A stretch of 64,000 nt of DNA from Burkholderia sp. IMCC1007. Lineage in GTDB: Bacteria > Pseudomonadota > Gammaproteobacteria > Burkholderiales > Burkholderiaceae. Location of the stretch: the NCBI RefSeq assembly GCF_027257875.1, contig NZ_JAPVQY010000016.1, positions 1-64,000 on the forward strand. Reading direction: 5' to 3'. The notes below the pieces were generated by a model. It made no database searches and had not been told where the DNA came from. It saw nothing but the letters and a program-made list of their open reading frames with translations. The translations under genes and the position numbers were made by a program. Positions 30,365 through 38,585 of this stretch are shown piece by piece (position 1 is the first letter of the stretch; the number at the start of each line of letters is the position of its first letter).

Positions 30365-31576
30365 TCACGTATAGAGCGACGCCGCCGGCAACTCGCCCGT
30401 CAGCGCATACCGCCCGACGTCGCGCAGCCGATAGTCGAGCGGATCGTGCAGCGTATGCGTGCGCGCATTCCGCCAGAAGCGGTCGAGGCCGAGCGTCGCG
30501 GCCGTCGCACGCGCGCCGCACGCATCGAACAACGCCTCGCCATTCTCGAGCGCCGCGCGCTGCGCGACGATCTTCGCTTCCGACACGGCGAGCGCAACTT
30601 CGGCGCGTTCGTCGGCCGTCAACGCATCCTGCCGCGCCCACGCGTGCTGCAACGCGATTGCCGCGCGATCGGCCAGCGACGCGGCGGCCACGGCCTGCAC
30701 GCGCATGTCGCCGAAGCGCTGCAGCGTATAGGGATCGTCGCTCGCCTGTGCGACGCCCGAATGTATCCACGGCCGGCCCTGCTGCTGCACGTAGTCGCGC
30801 GCCTCGGCGAGCGCGCCTTCCGCGAGCCCGACGAACAGGTTCGTCAGCACGAGCTGCGACACCAGCGTGCGCAGCGTCGCGCGCGGCGTCGGCGGCGCTT
30901 CGGAGCGATGCAGCACTTCGTCCGGCGCGAGCGTCACGCCGTCGAAGCGCACGCTGCCGCTGTCGGTCTGGCGCTGGCCGATCGGATCCCAGTCTTGGTT
31001 GACGGCGATCCCGTCGCGATCGGTCGGCACCACGCCGAACACGGAGCGGCCGGTTGCAGGATCGTGCGCGGACACCGTCATCCGCTGCGAACCGCGTGTG
31101 CCGGAGCAGAAGCCCTTCACGCCGTCGAGCCGGTAGCCGCCGTCCGGCGTCGCGGTGGCGACGAGCCGCGTGTCGAGCGGATTGACCGCATTGCCCCACC
31201 ACCAGCGATGCTCGACCGTGCCGCGCAGATACCGTTCGCGCTGTGCCGCGCTGCCCCACACGTCGACGCTCACGACCTGCAGGATCTGGAACCCGACCAG
31301 GTGCGCGAGCGCGCTGTCGACGCGCGCGATCCGCCGGATCGTGTCGTAGATCTCGGGCCACGCGGCTTCCTGTCCGCCGAATTCGCGCGGCACGGCGAGC
31401 GTCAGCAGGCCCGCGTCGGCGAGCCACTGTTTCTCGTCGGCCGCGTGGCCGCCCGCGCGATCGCGCTCGGCGGCCGTCACGCGCAGCGCGTCGATGGCAC
31501 GCGCCAGCGCCGCGGCATCGACGCCGTGCGCCCCGGTATCCGGCGCAAGCGTTGCCGGGCCACGTGGATCGTTCAT
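30365..31576 (-). CDS. Acyl-CoA-dehydrogenase-fold flavin monooxygenase (SfnB/DszC-like)
   Basis: A 403-residue protein with the acyl-CoA dehydrogenase fold. ADAGLLTLAVPREFGGQEA, WWWGNAVNPLD, YRLDGVKGFCSGT and a helical C-terminal domain match SfnB/DszC-type monooxygenases, which use reduced flavin to oxidise organosulfur compounds. It does not resemble a fatty-acid enzyme in context. The ATG at 31576 overlaps the upstream gene's stop as ATGA; the longer open frame is antisense to that gene. Last gene of the six-gene operon. Substrate unproven. Confidence 0.87.
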   Translation of the reverse strand: MNDPRGPATLAPDTGAHGVDAAALARAIDALRVTAAERDRAGGHAADEKQWLADAGLLTLAVPREFGGQEAAWPEIYDTIRRIARVDSALAHLVGFQILQVVSVDVWGSAAQRERYLRGTVEHRWWWGNAVNPLDTRLVATATPDGGYRLDGVKGFCSGTRGSQRMTVSAHDPATGRSVFGVVPTDRDGIAVNQDWDPIGQRQTDSGSVRFDGVTLAPDEVLHRSEAPPTPRATLRTLVSQLVLTNLFVGLAEGALAEARDYVQQQGRPWIHSGVAQASDDPYTLQRFGDMRVQAVAAASLADRAAIALQHAWARQDALTADERAEVALAVSEAKIVAQRAALENGEALFDACGARATAATLGLDRFWRNARTHTLHDPLDYRLRDVGRYALTGELPAASLYT

Positions 31577-32430
31577 GCGACAGGTTCCTGTTCGATGGTT
31601 TCGTGCGCAACGACCGCGGGTGACAGCGGCACGAGCGCGTCGACGCGGCGGCCGGTCAGCCGCGCCAGGATCTCGCGCCGCCAGTCGTCGTAGATCGCGC
31701 GATATTCGGCGATATCCGCGCCGAACACCTGCGCAGTATGCGCGTATTCGTCGTGCAGATAGCCGTCGAGCCGCGCCTGCGTTTCCTCGTCGGCGGCGAT
31801 CACGCGGTCGATCAGCGCATCGCGTTCCGCGGCCGGCAGCGCGTTCAACGTGTCGAACCACCACTGCACGATCTGCACGCGATGCCACTCCTCGTCCGGC
31901 CGGATCCGGTTCTCGCCGTGCTCGCGCATCGCGCCGTCGGCGATGCGGCCGGTCTTGCGCTGGATCCACAGCTTCGCGAGGATGTGCAGCTCGTAATGCC
32001 ATTCGAACGCGAGAAAGCCGGCCACGTCGCGCACCGCGATGTCGCCGATGCGTTCCCAGTGCGCGGCGACGAGCCGCTCGACTTCCGGCAGCGGATCGCG
32101 GCCCGTCAGCTCGGTCACGCGCTCGCGGCCGATCACCGCGTGTGCGCCGTCGTCGCCGAGCTGGCGCGACAGGATCAGCTGGAAATGCGGATCGTCGCGA
32201 AACAGCGTGTCGATCGCCTTCGCGACGACCTGCACGATAAACAGGTCGTGCGACGCCATCTTCGTGTAGTAGTCGGCGACGGCAGCCAGCTCGGCGTCGT
32301 TGCGCGGCTCGCGCGGCGGCGTGGCGAGCTTGTCCGGGAAGTCGGGACGATGGCGTCGCGCGACCTCCAGAAACAGCGTTTCCTCGAATTGTCCGCTCCA
32401 CTCGCGCGGCGCGCCGATGGGTAAGGTCAT
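31573..32430 (-). CDS. Unrecognised His/Glu-rich protein of a sulfur-type operon
   Basis: A 285-residue soluble, mainly helical protein. Clusters of possible metal ligands are D93-D94-H97 (GDDGAH), E143, H145, E147 and H149 (FEWHYELH), E180, E181 and H183 (DEEWH), and E228 with H231 (HDEYAH). The spacing on helices recalls ferritin-like di-iron or haem-oxygenase-like proteins, but no family is recognised. It is coupled to the downstream flavin monooxygenase by an ATGA overlap, so it probably joins in the same oxidation. Confidence 0.8.
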   Translation of the reverse strand: MTLPIGAPREWSGQFEETLFLEVARRHRPDFPDKLATPPREPRNDAELAAVADYYTKMASHDLFIVQVVAKAIDTLFRDDPHFQLILSRQLGDDGAHAVIGRERVTELTGRDPLPEVERLVAAHWERIGDIAVRDVAGFLAFEWHYELHILAKLWIQRKTGRIADGAMREHGENRIRPDEEWHRVQIVQWWFDTLNALPAAERDALIDRVIAADEETQARLDGYLHDEYAHTAQVFGADIAEYRAIYDDWRREILARLTGRRVDALVPLSPAVVAHETIEQEPVA

Positions 32431-32484
32431 GGGTATCGTTCTCTCAGGGTCTTCGATGAAAAGAGCCGGCGCTCGTGGCGCCGC

Positions 32485-33141
32485 TCAGGTACGCCGGGTC
32501 ACGTGTCGGACCAGGCGGTCGCCGGTGATTTGCACGGCGGAAACGAGGGCGATCAGGATCACGATCACGGTCGCCATCACGCTCGTGTCGAAACGTTGAT
32601 AGCCGTAGCGGATCGCGAGATCGCCGAGGCCGCCCGCGCCGACGGCGCCCGCCATCGCGGTCGAGCCGATCAGCGCGACGACGGTGATCGTGAAGCCGCC
32701 GAGCATGCCGGGCAGCGCTTCGGGCAACAGCACGTGCCATACGATGTGGCGGCGCTTCGCGCCCATCGCGAGCGCGGCCTCGATCAGCCCGCGATCGACT
32801 TCGCGCAGGCTCACTTCGGCGATCCGCGCGAAGAACGGAATCGCGGCGATCGACAGCGGCACGACGGCCGCCCACACGCCGATCGTCGTGCCGATCAGCA
32901 CGCGCGTGAACGGCAGCAGCGCGACCAGCAGGATGATGAACGGCGTCGAGCGGAACACGTTGACGAGCGCGCCGAGCACCGCGTTCACGCAGCGCCGCGC
33001 GTAGATGCCGCCGGGCGCGGTGGTCACGAGGATCACCGCGAGCGGAATGCCGAGCAGCGCGGCGATCGCGGCCGACGCGGCGACCATCGACAGCGTGTCG
33101 CGGATCGCGTCGAGCAGTTCGGGCCACCAGAGGTCAAACAT
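32485..33141 (-). CDS. MetI-type ABC transporter permease
   Basis: A 218-residue permease with five to six membrane spans. The [25 protein letters not shown] loop and [26 protein letters not shown] are hallmarks of the methionine-uptake (MetI) subfamily. It forms the channel for the MetN- and MetQ-like proteins encoded upstream, overlapping the ATPase gene by 8 bp. With oxygenases in the same operon the substrate may be an organosulfur compound other than methionine. Confidence 0.9.
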   Translation of the reverse strand: MFDLWWPELLDAIRDTLSMVAASAAIAALLGIPLAVILVTTAPGGIYARRCVNAVLGALVNVFRSTPFIILLVALLPFTRVLIGTTIGVWAAVVPLSIAAIPFFARIAEVSLREVDRGLIEAALAMGAKRRHIVWHVLLPEALPGMLGGFTITVVALIGSTAMAGAVGAGGLGDLAIRYGYQRFDTSVMATVIVILIALVSAVQITGDRLVRHVTRRT

Positions 33142-34318
33142 AGCCGAGCACCTCCGCGTGATTCGCGTGGCGGCGCGCGCGCTCGAGCAGCGCGGCGACC
33201 GCGCCGCCGCGTGCCGCCGACGGGCCCGCTTCGTCCGCGCGCGGCGACGCCGCGATCACCAGACGCCCCTGCGCATGCCCCTGGATCCGCTCGATCCCGC
33301 CGTGCAGGAAACGCACCGAGCCGCCGAGCGCCACCGCGAGCGCGCCGACATCGGGCTCGCCGCCGCTCTCGCCCGTATAGCGGACGTCGAGCACGACCTG
33401 CGCGCCGTCGGGCAGCGCGGCCGGGTCGGGCAACGGCTGCACGCGCGCCGCCAGTTCGGCCGGCAAGTCGTGCTGCAACGTGCTAAGCAGCGCGCGCGTC
33501 GCGCCATGCTGCGGATCGCCGAACACGCGCCACACGGGGCCGATTTCGACGACCTCGCCCTGTTCGATCACCGCGACCGTGTCGCACACCGCGCGGATCA
33601 CTTCCATCTCGTGCGTGATCAGCACGATCGTCAGCCCGAGACGGCGGTTGATGTCGGCGAGCAGCGCGAGGATCGATTGCGTCGTCTCCGGATCGAGCGC
33701 CGACGTCGCTTCGTCGCACAACAGCACCTCCGGATCGTGCACGAGCGCCCGCGCGATGCCGACGCGCTGCTTCTGGCCGCCCGACAGGCTCGCCGGATAC
33801 GCGTCGCGCTTCGCGGCGAGCCCGACGAGGTCAAGCAGCGCCTCGACCTTGCGCATGCGCTCGGCCTTCGGCACGCCGGCGATCTTCAGCGGCAGCGCGA
33901 CGTTCTCGAACACCGTCTTCGCGGACAGCAGGTTGAAATGCTGGAACACCATCCCGGTGCGGCGCCGCAACGCGACGAGGCCATCCTCGTCGAGCGCGCC
34001 GACGTCGACGCCCTGCACGCGCACGCTGCCCGAACTCGGGCGTTCGAGCCCGTTCACGAGCCGCAGCAGCGTCGACTTGCCGGCGCCGCTGCGGCCGATG
34101 ATGCCGAACACCTCGCCGCGCCGCACGTCGAGCGTCACGTCGCGCAACGCGGCAGCGTGGCCGCGCGGCGTCGCGAACACCTTGCCGACGTGCGCAAGCG
34201 ACACGGCCGCGCCGTCGGCCGGCGCGTGCGCTTGCTCATGCGCGTCCGCGCTCAAACCGGCACCGGCCCGCACGGCCGATGCCTCGATGAAACCCAGCGT
34301 ATCGAACAATTGCGCCAT
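33134..34318 (-). CDS. MetN-type ABC transporter ATPase
   Basis: A 394-residue ATPase, longer than typical MetN because of about 38 extra N-terminal residues. Walker A is [10 protein letters not shown]-loop VFQHFNLLS, signature LSGGQKQR, Walker [15 protein letters not shown]-loop ITHEMEV. The C-terminal NIL domain (about 300-365) binds methionine in MetN and gives feedback inhibition; here it may sense the imported compound. GGAG precedes the ATG by about 8 nt. Confidence 0.9.
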   Translation of the reverse strand: MAQLFDTLGFIEASAVRAGAGLSADAHEQAHAPADGAAVSLAHVGKVFATPRGHAAALRDVTLDVRRGEVFGIIGRSGAGKSTLLRLVNGLERPSSGSVRVQGVDVGALDEDGLVALRRRTGMVFQHFNLLSAKTVFENVALPLKIAGVPKAERMRKVEALLDLVGLAAKRDAYPASLSGGQKQRVGIARALVHDPEVLLCDEATSALDPETTQSILALLADINRRLGLTIVLITHEMEVIRAVCDTVAVIEQGEVVEIGPVWRVFGDPQHGATRALLSTLQHDLPAELAARVQPLPDPAALPDGAQVVLDVRYTGESGGEPDVGALAVALGGSVRFLHGGIERIQGHAQGRLVIAASPRADEAGPSAARGGAVAALLERARRHANHAEVLGYV

Positions 34319-34336
34319 CGCTTCGCTCCGTCACGT

Positions 34337-35755
34337 TCAGGCATGCGCGGGATGCGCGGGTTCGGCCTGCGGCGAGGCGGCCGTCCGGTACTGCGCGCCC
34401 GTATGCCACGCGGGCAGTCGCGCGCCGCCGCCGAACAGCTTCTCGCGCAGCGTCGGCGCCGGATCGTAGTCTTCCTTGTAGACGCCGCGGTTCTGCAGTT
34501 CCGGCACGACCCAGTCGACGAAATCCTCGAACGACTCGGGCATCACGGTGCGCGTCAGGTTGAAGCCGTCGATCCCGGTCTCGTCGATCCACGCCTGCAG
34601 TTCGTCCGCGACCTGCGACGGCGAACCGACGATCGGCGCATAGCGGCCGCCGAGCGACATCTGTTCGAGCATGCGGCGCACGGTCCACGTGCCGGTCGTG
34701 CTCTTGCGCGAGATCGCGTCGACGGCCGACTGGATCGAATCGGTCTTCACGTACGAGATCGGCTCGTCGAGGCCGTACTTCGCGAAGTCGATGCCGGTCG
34801 AGCTCGCGAAATGCGCGAGGCCGGCTTCGGGGCTCGCGTAGCGCCGGTACTCGTCGAACTTCTCGCGCGCGAGCAATTCGGTCTCGGCCGTCACGACGCT
34901 CACGCCGGCAAAGATCTTGATCGACGCCGGGTCGCGCCCCTGCCGCGCGGCCGCCGCGCGAATGTCGAGCGCCGCCGCGCGCGCCGCGGCCTTGCTCTGC
35001 CCGTTCACGAACACGCATTCCGCGTGACGGCCCGCGAACTCGACGCCGCGCGCGGACGAGCCGGCCTGGTACAACACCGGCGTGCGTTGCAGCGACGGTT
35101 CGCTCAGATGGATCGCATCGATCGAATAGAACGGCCCGTCGTGCTTCACGCGCCGCACCTTGCCCGGCTGCGCGAACACGCGCGCCTGCGCGTCGCGGAT
35201 CACCGCATCGTCGTCCCAGCTCTGTTCCCACAGCTTGTAGACGACGTCCATGTAGTCGTCGGCGCGCTCGTAGCGGTCGTCGTGGCCGATCTGCTGCGCG
35301 AGGCCCATCCCGCGCGCGGCGCTGTCGAGGTAGCCGGTCACGATGTTCCAGCCCACGCGCCCTTTCGTCAGATGATCGAGCGTCGACATGCGGCGCGCGA
35401 ACAGGTACGGCGGCTCGTAGGTCAGGTTCGCGGTCACGCCGAAGCCGAGATGCCGCGTGACCTGCGCCATTGCCGGCACGAGCAGCAGCGGATCGTTGAC
35501 CGGCACCTGCACCGACTCGCGCAGCGCGGCGTCGGGGCCGCCGCCGAACACGTCGTACACGCCGACGATGTCCGCGAGAAAGATCCCGTCGAACTTGCCG
35601 CGTTCGAGCGTCCGCGCGAGATCGGCCCAGTAGTCGAGATCGGTGTAGTGCGCGGAGCGGTCGCGCGGATGCGTCCACAGCCCGTGGTTGATGTGCCCGA
35701 CGCAGTTCATGTTGAACGCGTTGAGCAGGATCTTCTTGCGGTTCGCCGTCGTCAT
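34337..35755 (-). CDS. LLM-class flavin monooxygenase (NtaA/SnaA/DszA type)
   Basis: A 472-residue luciferase-like monooxygenase. The opening KKILLNAFNMNCVGHINHGLWTHPRD, DGIFLADIVGVYDVFGG, GRVGWNIVTGYLDSAARGMG and QAGSSARGVEFAGRHAE are typical of the NtaA/DszA group, which uses FMNH2 to oxidise N- or S-containing organic molecules. The ATG at 35755 has GGAGG 5 nt upstream; the ORF extends 19 codons further without a site. It lies between the binding protein and ATPase genes of a MetNIQ-type importer, so import and oxidation are linked. Confidence 0.9.
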   Translation of the reverse strand: MTTANRKKILLNAFNMNCVGHINHGLWTHPRDRSAHYTDLDYWADLARTLERGKFDGIFLADIVGVYDVFGGGPDAALRESVQVPVNDPLLLVPAMAQVTRHLGFGVTANLTYEPPYLFARRMSTLDHLTKGRVGWNIVTGYLDSAARGMGLAQQIGHDDRYERADDYMDVVYKLWEQSWDDDAVIRDAQARVFAQPGKVRRVKHDGPFYSIDAIHLSEPSLQRTPVLYQAGSSARGVEFAGRHAECVFVNGQSKAAARAAALDIRAAAARQGRDPASIKIFAGVSVVTAETELLAREKFDEYRRYASPEAGLAHFASSTGIDFAKYGLDEPISYVKTDSIQSAVDAISRKSTTGTWTVRRMLEQMSLGGRYAPIVGSPSQVADELQAWIDETGIDGFNLTRTVMPESFEDFVDWVVPELQNRGVYKEDYDPAPTLREKLFGGGARLPAWHTGAQYRTAASPQAEPAHPAHA

Positions 35756-35765
35756 GCCGCCTCCG

Positions 35766-36626
35766 TCACCACGCGATCGCATACAGCGAGCCGAACGCGT
35801 TGTCGAGCGCACGGCGCACGGCCGGCGAGTGCTGGTAGATCGAGATGAACTTGCGGATGCGCGGATCGTTCGCGCTCTCGGGCCGCACGACCCACTGGAT
35901 CGCGAAGTTCTTGTTCTCGGTGCCGTCGAACAGCAGCGCGCTGTTCGGGTCCGTCGTGCCGGCGAGCTTGATGAAGCTCGGGTAGCCCTGCGCGAGATCG
36001 ACGTCGTCGAGCGAACGCGCGAGCTGCGACGCTTCGAGCGGGATGATCTTCAGGTGCTTCGGGTTCGACACGATGTCATGCGTGGTCGCACGGTAGTCGG
36101 CGCCCGGCTTCAGCGTGATGAGCCCCGCGCGCTGCAGCAGCAACAGCCCGCGCCCGCCGTTCACCGGATCGTTCGCGATCGCGACGCGCGCGCCGTCCTT
36201 CAGCTCGGCGAAGCTCTTCACCTTCTTCGAATAGAGGCCGATCTTCATGATCGTGCCGGGCGCGATCGAGATGAAGTTGTAGCCGCCCTGCTTCTTCGCG
36301 TTCTCGAGAAACGGGATGTGCTGGAAGTAGTTGACGTCGATGTCCTTGTTCGCGAGCGCCGCGTTCGGCGTATTCCAGTCGGTGAATTCGACGATCTTCA
36401 CGTCGAGGCCCTGCTCCTTCGCCTCCTTCGCGGCGATCTTCAGCGCGTCGATCTGCGGGCTGGTCGAGATGCCGACCTTCAGCGGCGCGGTGTCGGCGCG
36501 CGCGCCGTTCGGCAGCACGAAGCCGAACGACACGGCGAGCAATGCGGCCGCCAGCAGACGGGCCGGCCGGGTCAGTCGTGCAATGCGGCCGGAGGAAAAG
36601 CGGGCGGTAAAAACGGGATGCAGCAT
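35766..36626 (-). CDS. MetQ/NlpA-type ABC transporter binding protein
   Basis: A 286-residue binding protein of the NlpA/MetQ family with a signal peptide (Arg-rich start, core LLAAALLAVSFGFVL, cleavage near GARA). It is not a lipoprotein since no lipobox Cys is present, unlike many MetQ proteins. LKVGISTSPQIDALKIAAKEAK, NYFQHIPFLENAKK and IANDPVNGGRGLLLLQRAG are family motifs. First gene of the operon; AGGAG lies 9 nt before the ATG. Confidence 0.9.
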   Translation of the reverse strand: MLHPVFTARFSSGRIARLTRPARLLAAALLAVSFGFVLPNGARADTAPLKVGISTSPQIDALKIAAKEAKEQGLDVKIVEFTDWNTPNAALANKDIDVNYFQHIPFLENAKKQGGYNFISIAPGTIMKIGLYSKKVKSFAELKDGARVAIANDPVNGGRGLLLLQRAGLITLKPGADYRATTHDIVSNPKHLKIIPLEASQLARSLDDVDLAQGYPSFIKLAGTTDPNSALLFDGTENKNFAIQWVVRPESANDPRIRKFISIYQHSPAVRRALDNAFGSLYAIAW

Positions 36627-36875
36627 GGAACCACTCTCCTGTGCAAAGACGGTATCGACGGATGAGCGACGCCGCGGCGAACGCGCGGGCGTTCTCCGGA
36701 CTGTCGTCGTCGCATCGGAAAAGGATCAGCCGATGATAGAGAGCGGCGGGAGGGCGGTCTACGAAGCGATTGTGCGAAGAAAATCGCGCGCGGCGATATG
36801 GCGCGCAAATCGACGCGCGATCGGCGGACGACCGGGGCGTGATCACGCTCCATGGGGGCGCCCGGCCGGCCATCT

Positions 36876-36922
36876 GGCCGAAATCTCGGCCTGGGCGCCG
36901 GGCCGATTCCGAGATCTCAGCC
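36876..36922. promoter_or_regulatory. Two candidate enhancer sites for the DctD-like activator
   Basis: GGCCGAaatcTCGGCC at 36876-36891 is a perfect dyad. The minus strand at 36922-36907 reads GGCTGAGATCTCGGAA, matching it at 12 of 16 positions. Centres are 31 bp apart, close to three helical turns, and about 100-130 bp upstream of the sigma-54 promoter, the normal place for activator sites. Confidence 0.55.
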
Positions 36923-37007
36923 AGGGCGCGGCGACGTACCTTTCCGCAGACGAAATAAATCCGTTATGAATCAATTAATTAGAAACATTACGGCGGGCCG
37001 GAAATTC

Positions 37008-37022
37008 TGGCACGGGGGTTGC
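37008..37022 (+). promoter_or_regulatory. Sigma-54 promoter (-24/-12)
   Basis: TGGCAC-GGGGG-TTGC matches the sigma-54 consensus, with GG at 37009-37010 and GC at 37021-37022 exactly 12 bp apart. Transcription should start near 37033. The downstream transporter gene is followed by a sigma-54 activator gene, which supports the call. Confidence 0.85.
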
Positions 37023-37084
37023 GTAATAGACGCCACACGATGCCGCGAAGCAATGCAGGCATTCCAAACATCAGGAGACACGTC

Positions 37085-38449
37085 TTGCAGACCTCTATCC
37101 AAACCCCGTCCCATCCCGAGCCGATTGCCGCAACCGGTCCCGCCACGCGCGAGCGCTTCTGGCCTGAAGGCTGGTGGAAGCTGATGGAAATCCGCATCGG
37201 CATCATCCCGCTGCCCGTCTACGTGATCCTGTTCGCGCTGATCGTCGGCTTTGCGGTGACGGGCAAGGTGCCCGGCGAAATCTCGATGGCGATCGCCGTC
37301 CTCGCGTTCTTCGGCTTCACCTGCGCGGAACTCGGCAAGCGCCTGCCGCTCCTGCGCAACATCGGCGCGGCCGCGATCTTCGCGACCTTCGTGCCGTCGG
37401 CGCTCACGTACTACCACGTGCTGCCGAAGCCGGTGCTGAACCTGACGGTCGAATTCACGAAGTCGACCAACTTCCTGTACCTGTTCATCGCGTCGATCAT
37501 CGTCGGCAGCATCCTGAGCATGGATCGCCGCGTGCTGATCCAGGGCTTCGTGAAGATCTTCATCCCGCTCGCGGCCGGTTCGGTCGCCGCGGCGATCGTC
37601 GGCACGGCGGTCGGCACCGCGCTCGGCCTCGGCGCGCGCCACACGCTGTTGTACATCGTCGTGCCGATCATGGCGGGCGGTGTCGGCGAAGGCGCGATTC
37701 CGCTGTCGATCGGCTATTCGGAACTGATGCACCTGCCGCAAGGCGAGATGTTCGCGATGGTGCTGCCGCCGGTGATGCTCGGCAGCCTGACCGCGATCAT
37801 CCTGTCGGGCGCGCTCGACATGCTCGGCAAGCGCCTCCCGCACCTGACCGGCAACGGCCGCCTGCAGGTCGGCGAAAGCGGCGACATGACGCCGGAAAAC
37901 GAAGAGATCCGCGGGCACGTCGACGTCACGCACATCGCGGGCGCCGGCATCACCGCGATCACGCTGTACCTCGTCGGCCTGATGGCGCACAAGCTGTTCG
38001 GCCTGCCCGCGCCGGTCGCGATGCTGTTCCTCGCGGTGCTGGTGAAGCTCGCGCGCGCGGTGTCGCCGCCGTTGCAGGAGGGCGCGTTCGTCGTCTACAA
38101 GTTCTTCTCGACCGCCGTCACGTATCCGCTGCTGTTCGCGATCGGCGTCGCGATGACGCCGTGGGACAAGCTGACCGCCGCGTTCACGATCGTCAACGTG
38201 GTCACGATCGTGTCGACCGTCGCGACGCTGATGGGCACCGGTTTCGTGGTCGGCCGCCTGCTGAAGATGTACCCTATCGACACCGCAATCGTGAACGCCT
38301 GCCACAGCGGGCAAGGCGGCACCGGCGACGTCGCGATCCTGACCGCCGCGAACCGGATGCAGCTGATGCCGTTCGCGCAGATCGCCACCCGCATCGGCGG
38401 TGCGATCGTCGTCACGGTGACGCTGATCCTGGTCGCGCACTTCGGATGA
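37085..38449 (+). CDS. 2-Hydroxycarboxylate transporter (citrate/malate symporter family)
   Basis: A 454-residue membrane transporter of the 2HCT (CitS/MleP) family, which moves citrate, malate or lactate with Na+ or H+. The two re-entrant loops with GGxG motifs are present (MAGGVGEGAIPLSIGY and CHSGQGGTGDVAIL). TTG at 37085 is the preferred start because AGGAG lies 7 nt upstream. An ATG at 37040 has no site, and the first Met of the open frame lies upstream of the transcription start. Controlled by a sigma-54 promoter and, very likely, by the two-component system encoded next. Confidence 0.9.
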   Translation: MQTSIQTPSHPEPIAATGPATRERFWPEGWWKLMEIRIGIIPLPVYVILFALIVGFAVTGKVPGEISMAIAVLAFFGFTCAELGKRLPLLRNIGAAAIFATFVPSALTYYHVLPKPVLNLTVEFTKSTNFLYLFIASIIVGSILSMDRRVLIQGFVKIFIPLAAGSVAAAIVGTAVGTALGLGARHTLLYIVVPIMAGGVGEGAIPLSIGYSELMHLPQGEMFAMVLPPVMLGSLTAIILSGALDMLGKRLPHLTGNGRLQVGESGDMTPENEEIRGHVDVTHIAGAGITAITLYLVGLMAHKLFGLPAPVAMLFLAVLVKLARAVSPPLQEGAFVVYKFFSTAVTYPLLFAIGVAMTPWDKLTAAFTIVNVVTIVSTVATLMGTGFVVGRLLKMYPIDTAIVNACHSGQGGTGDVAILTAANRMQLMPFAQIATRIGGAIVVTVTLILVAHFG

Positions 38450-38585
38450 TGCGCGGCCGCGCGCACCGTCGCGCAGGCTGCTTCGCACGCGCCGCCGCCG
38501 GCTCTGCCGGCGCGCGGCGCGCGTCGTTCCGGGCCCGGGCCTGTTCACGCTGAGCGCTGGCAACAGGCCCCGATGGCGGGCTTCG
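38450..38585. other. Gap with GC-rich hairpins before the kinase gene
   Basis: A GCCGGC-tct-GCCGGC hairpin (38497-38511) and a 9-bp inverted repeat GGGCCTGTT/AACAGGCCC (38537-38545, 38562-38570) lie in this 136-bp gap. Neither has a T-run. They may reduce read-through from the transporter into the kinase gene. Confidence 0.4.

Noticed and set aside
37019-37084. Use of the ATG-type start at 37019 for the 2HCT transporter
   Set aside because: It lies within the -12 region of the sigma-54 promoter, upstream of the predicted transcript start.
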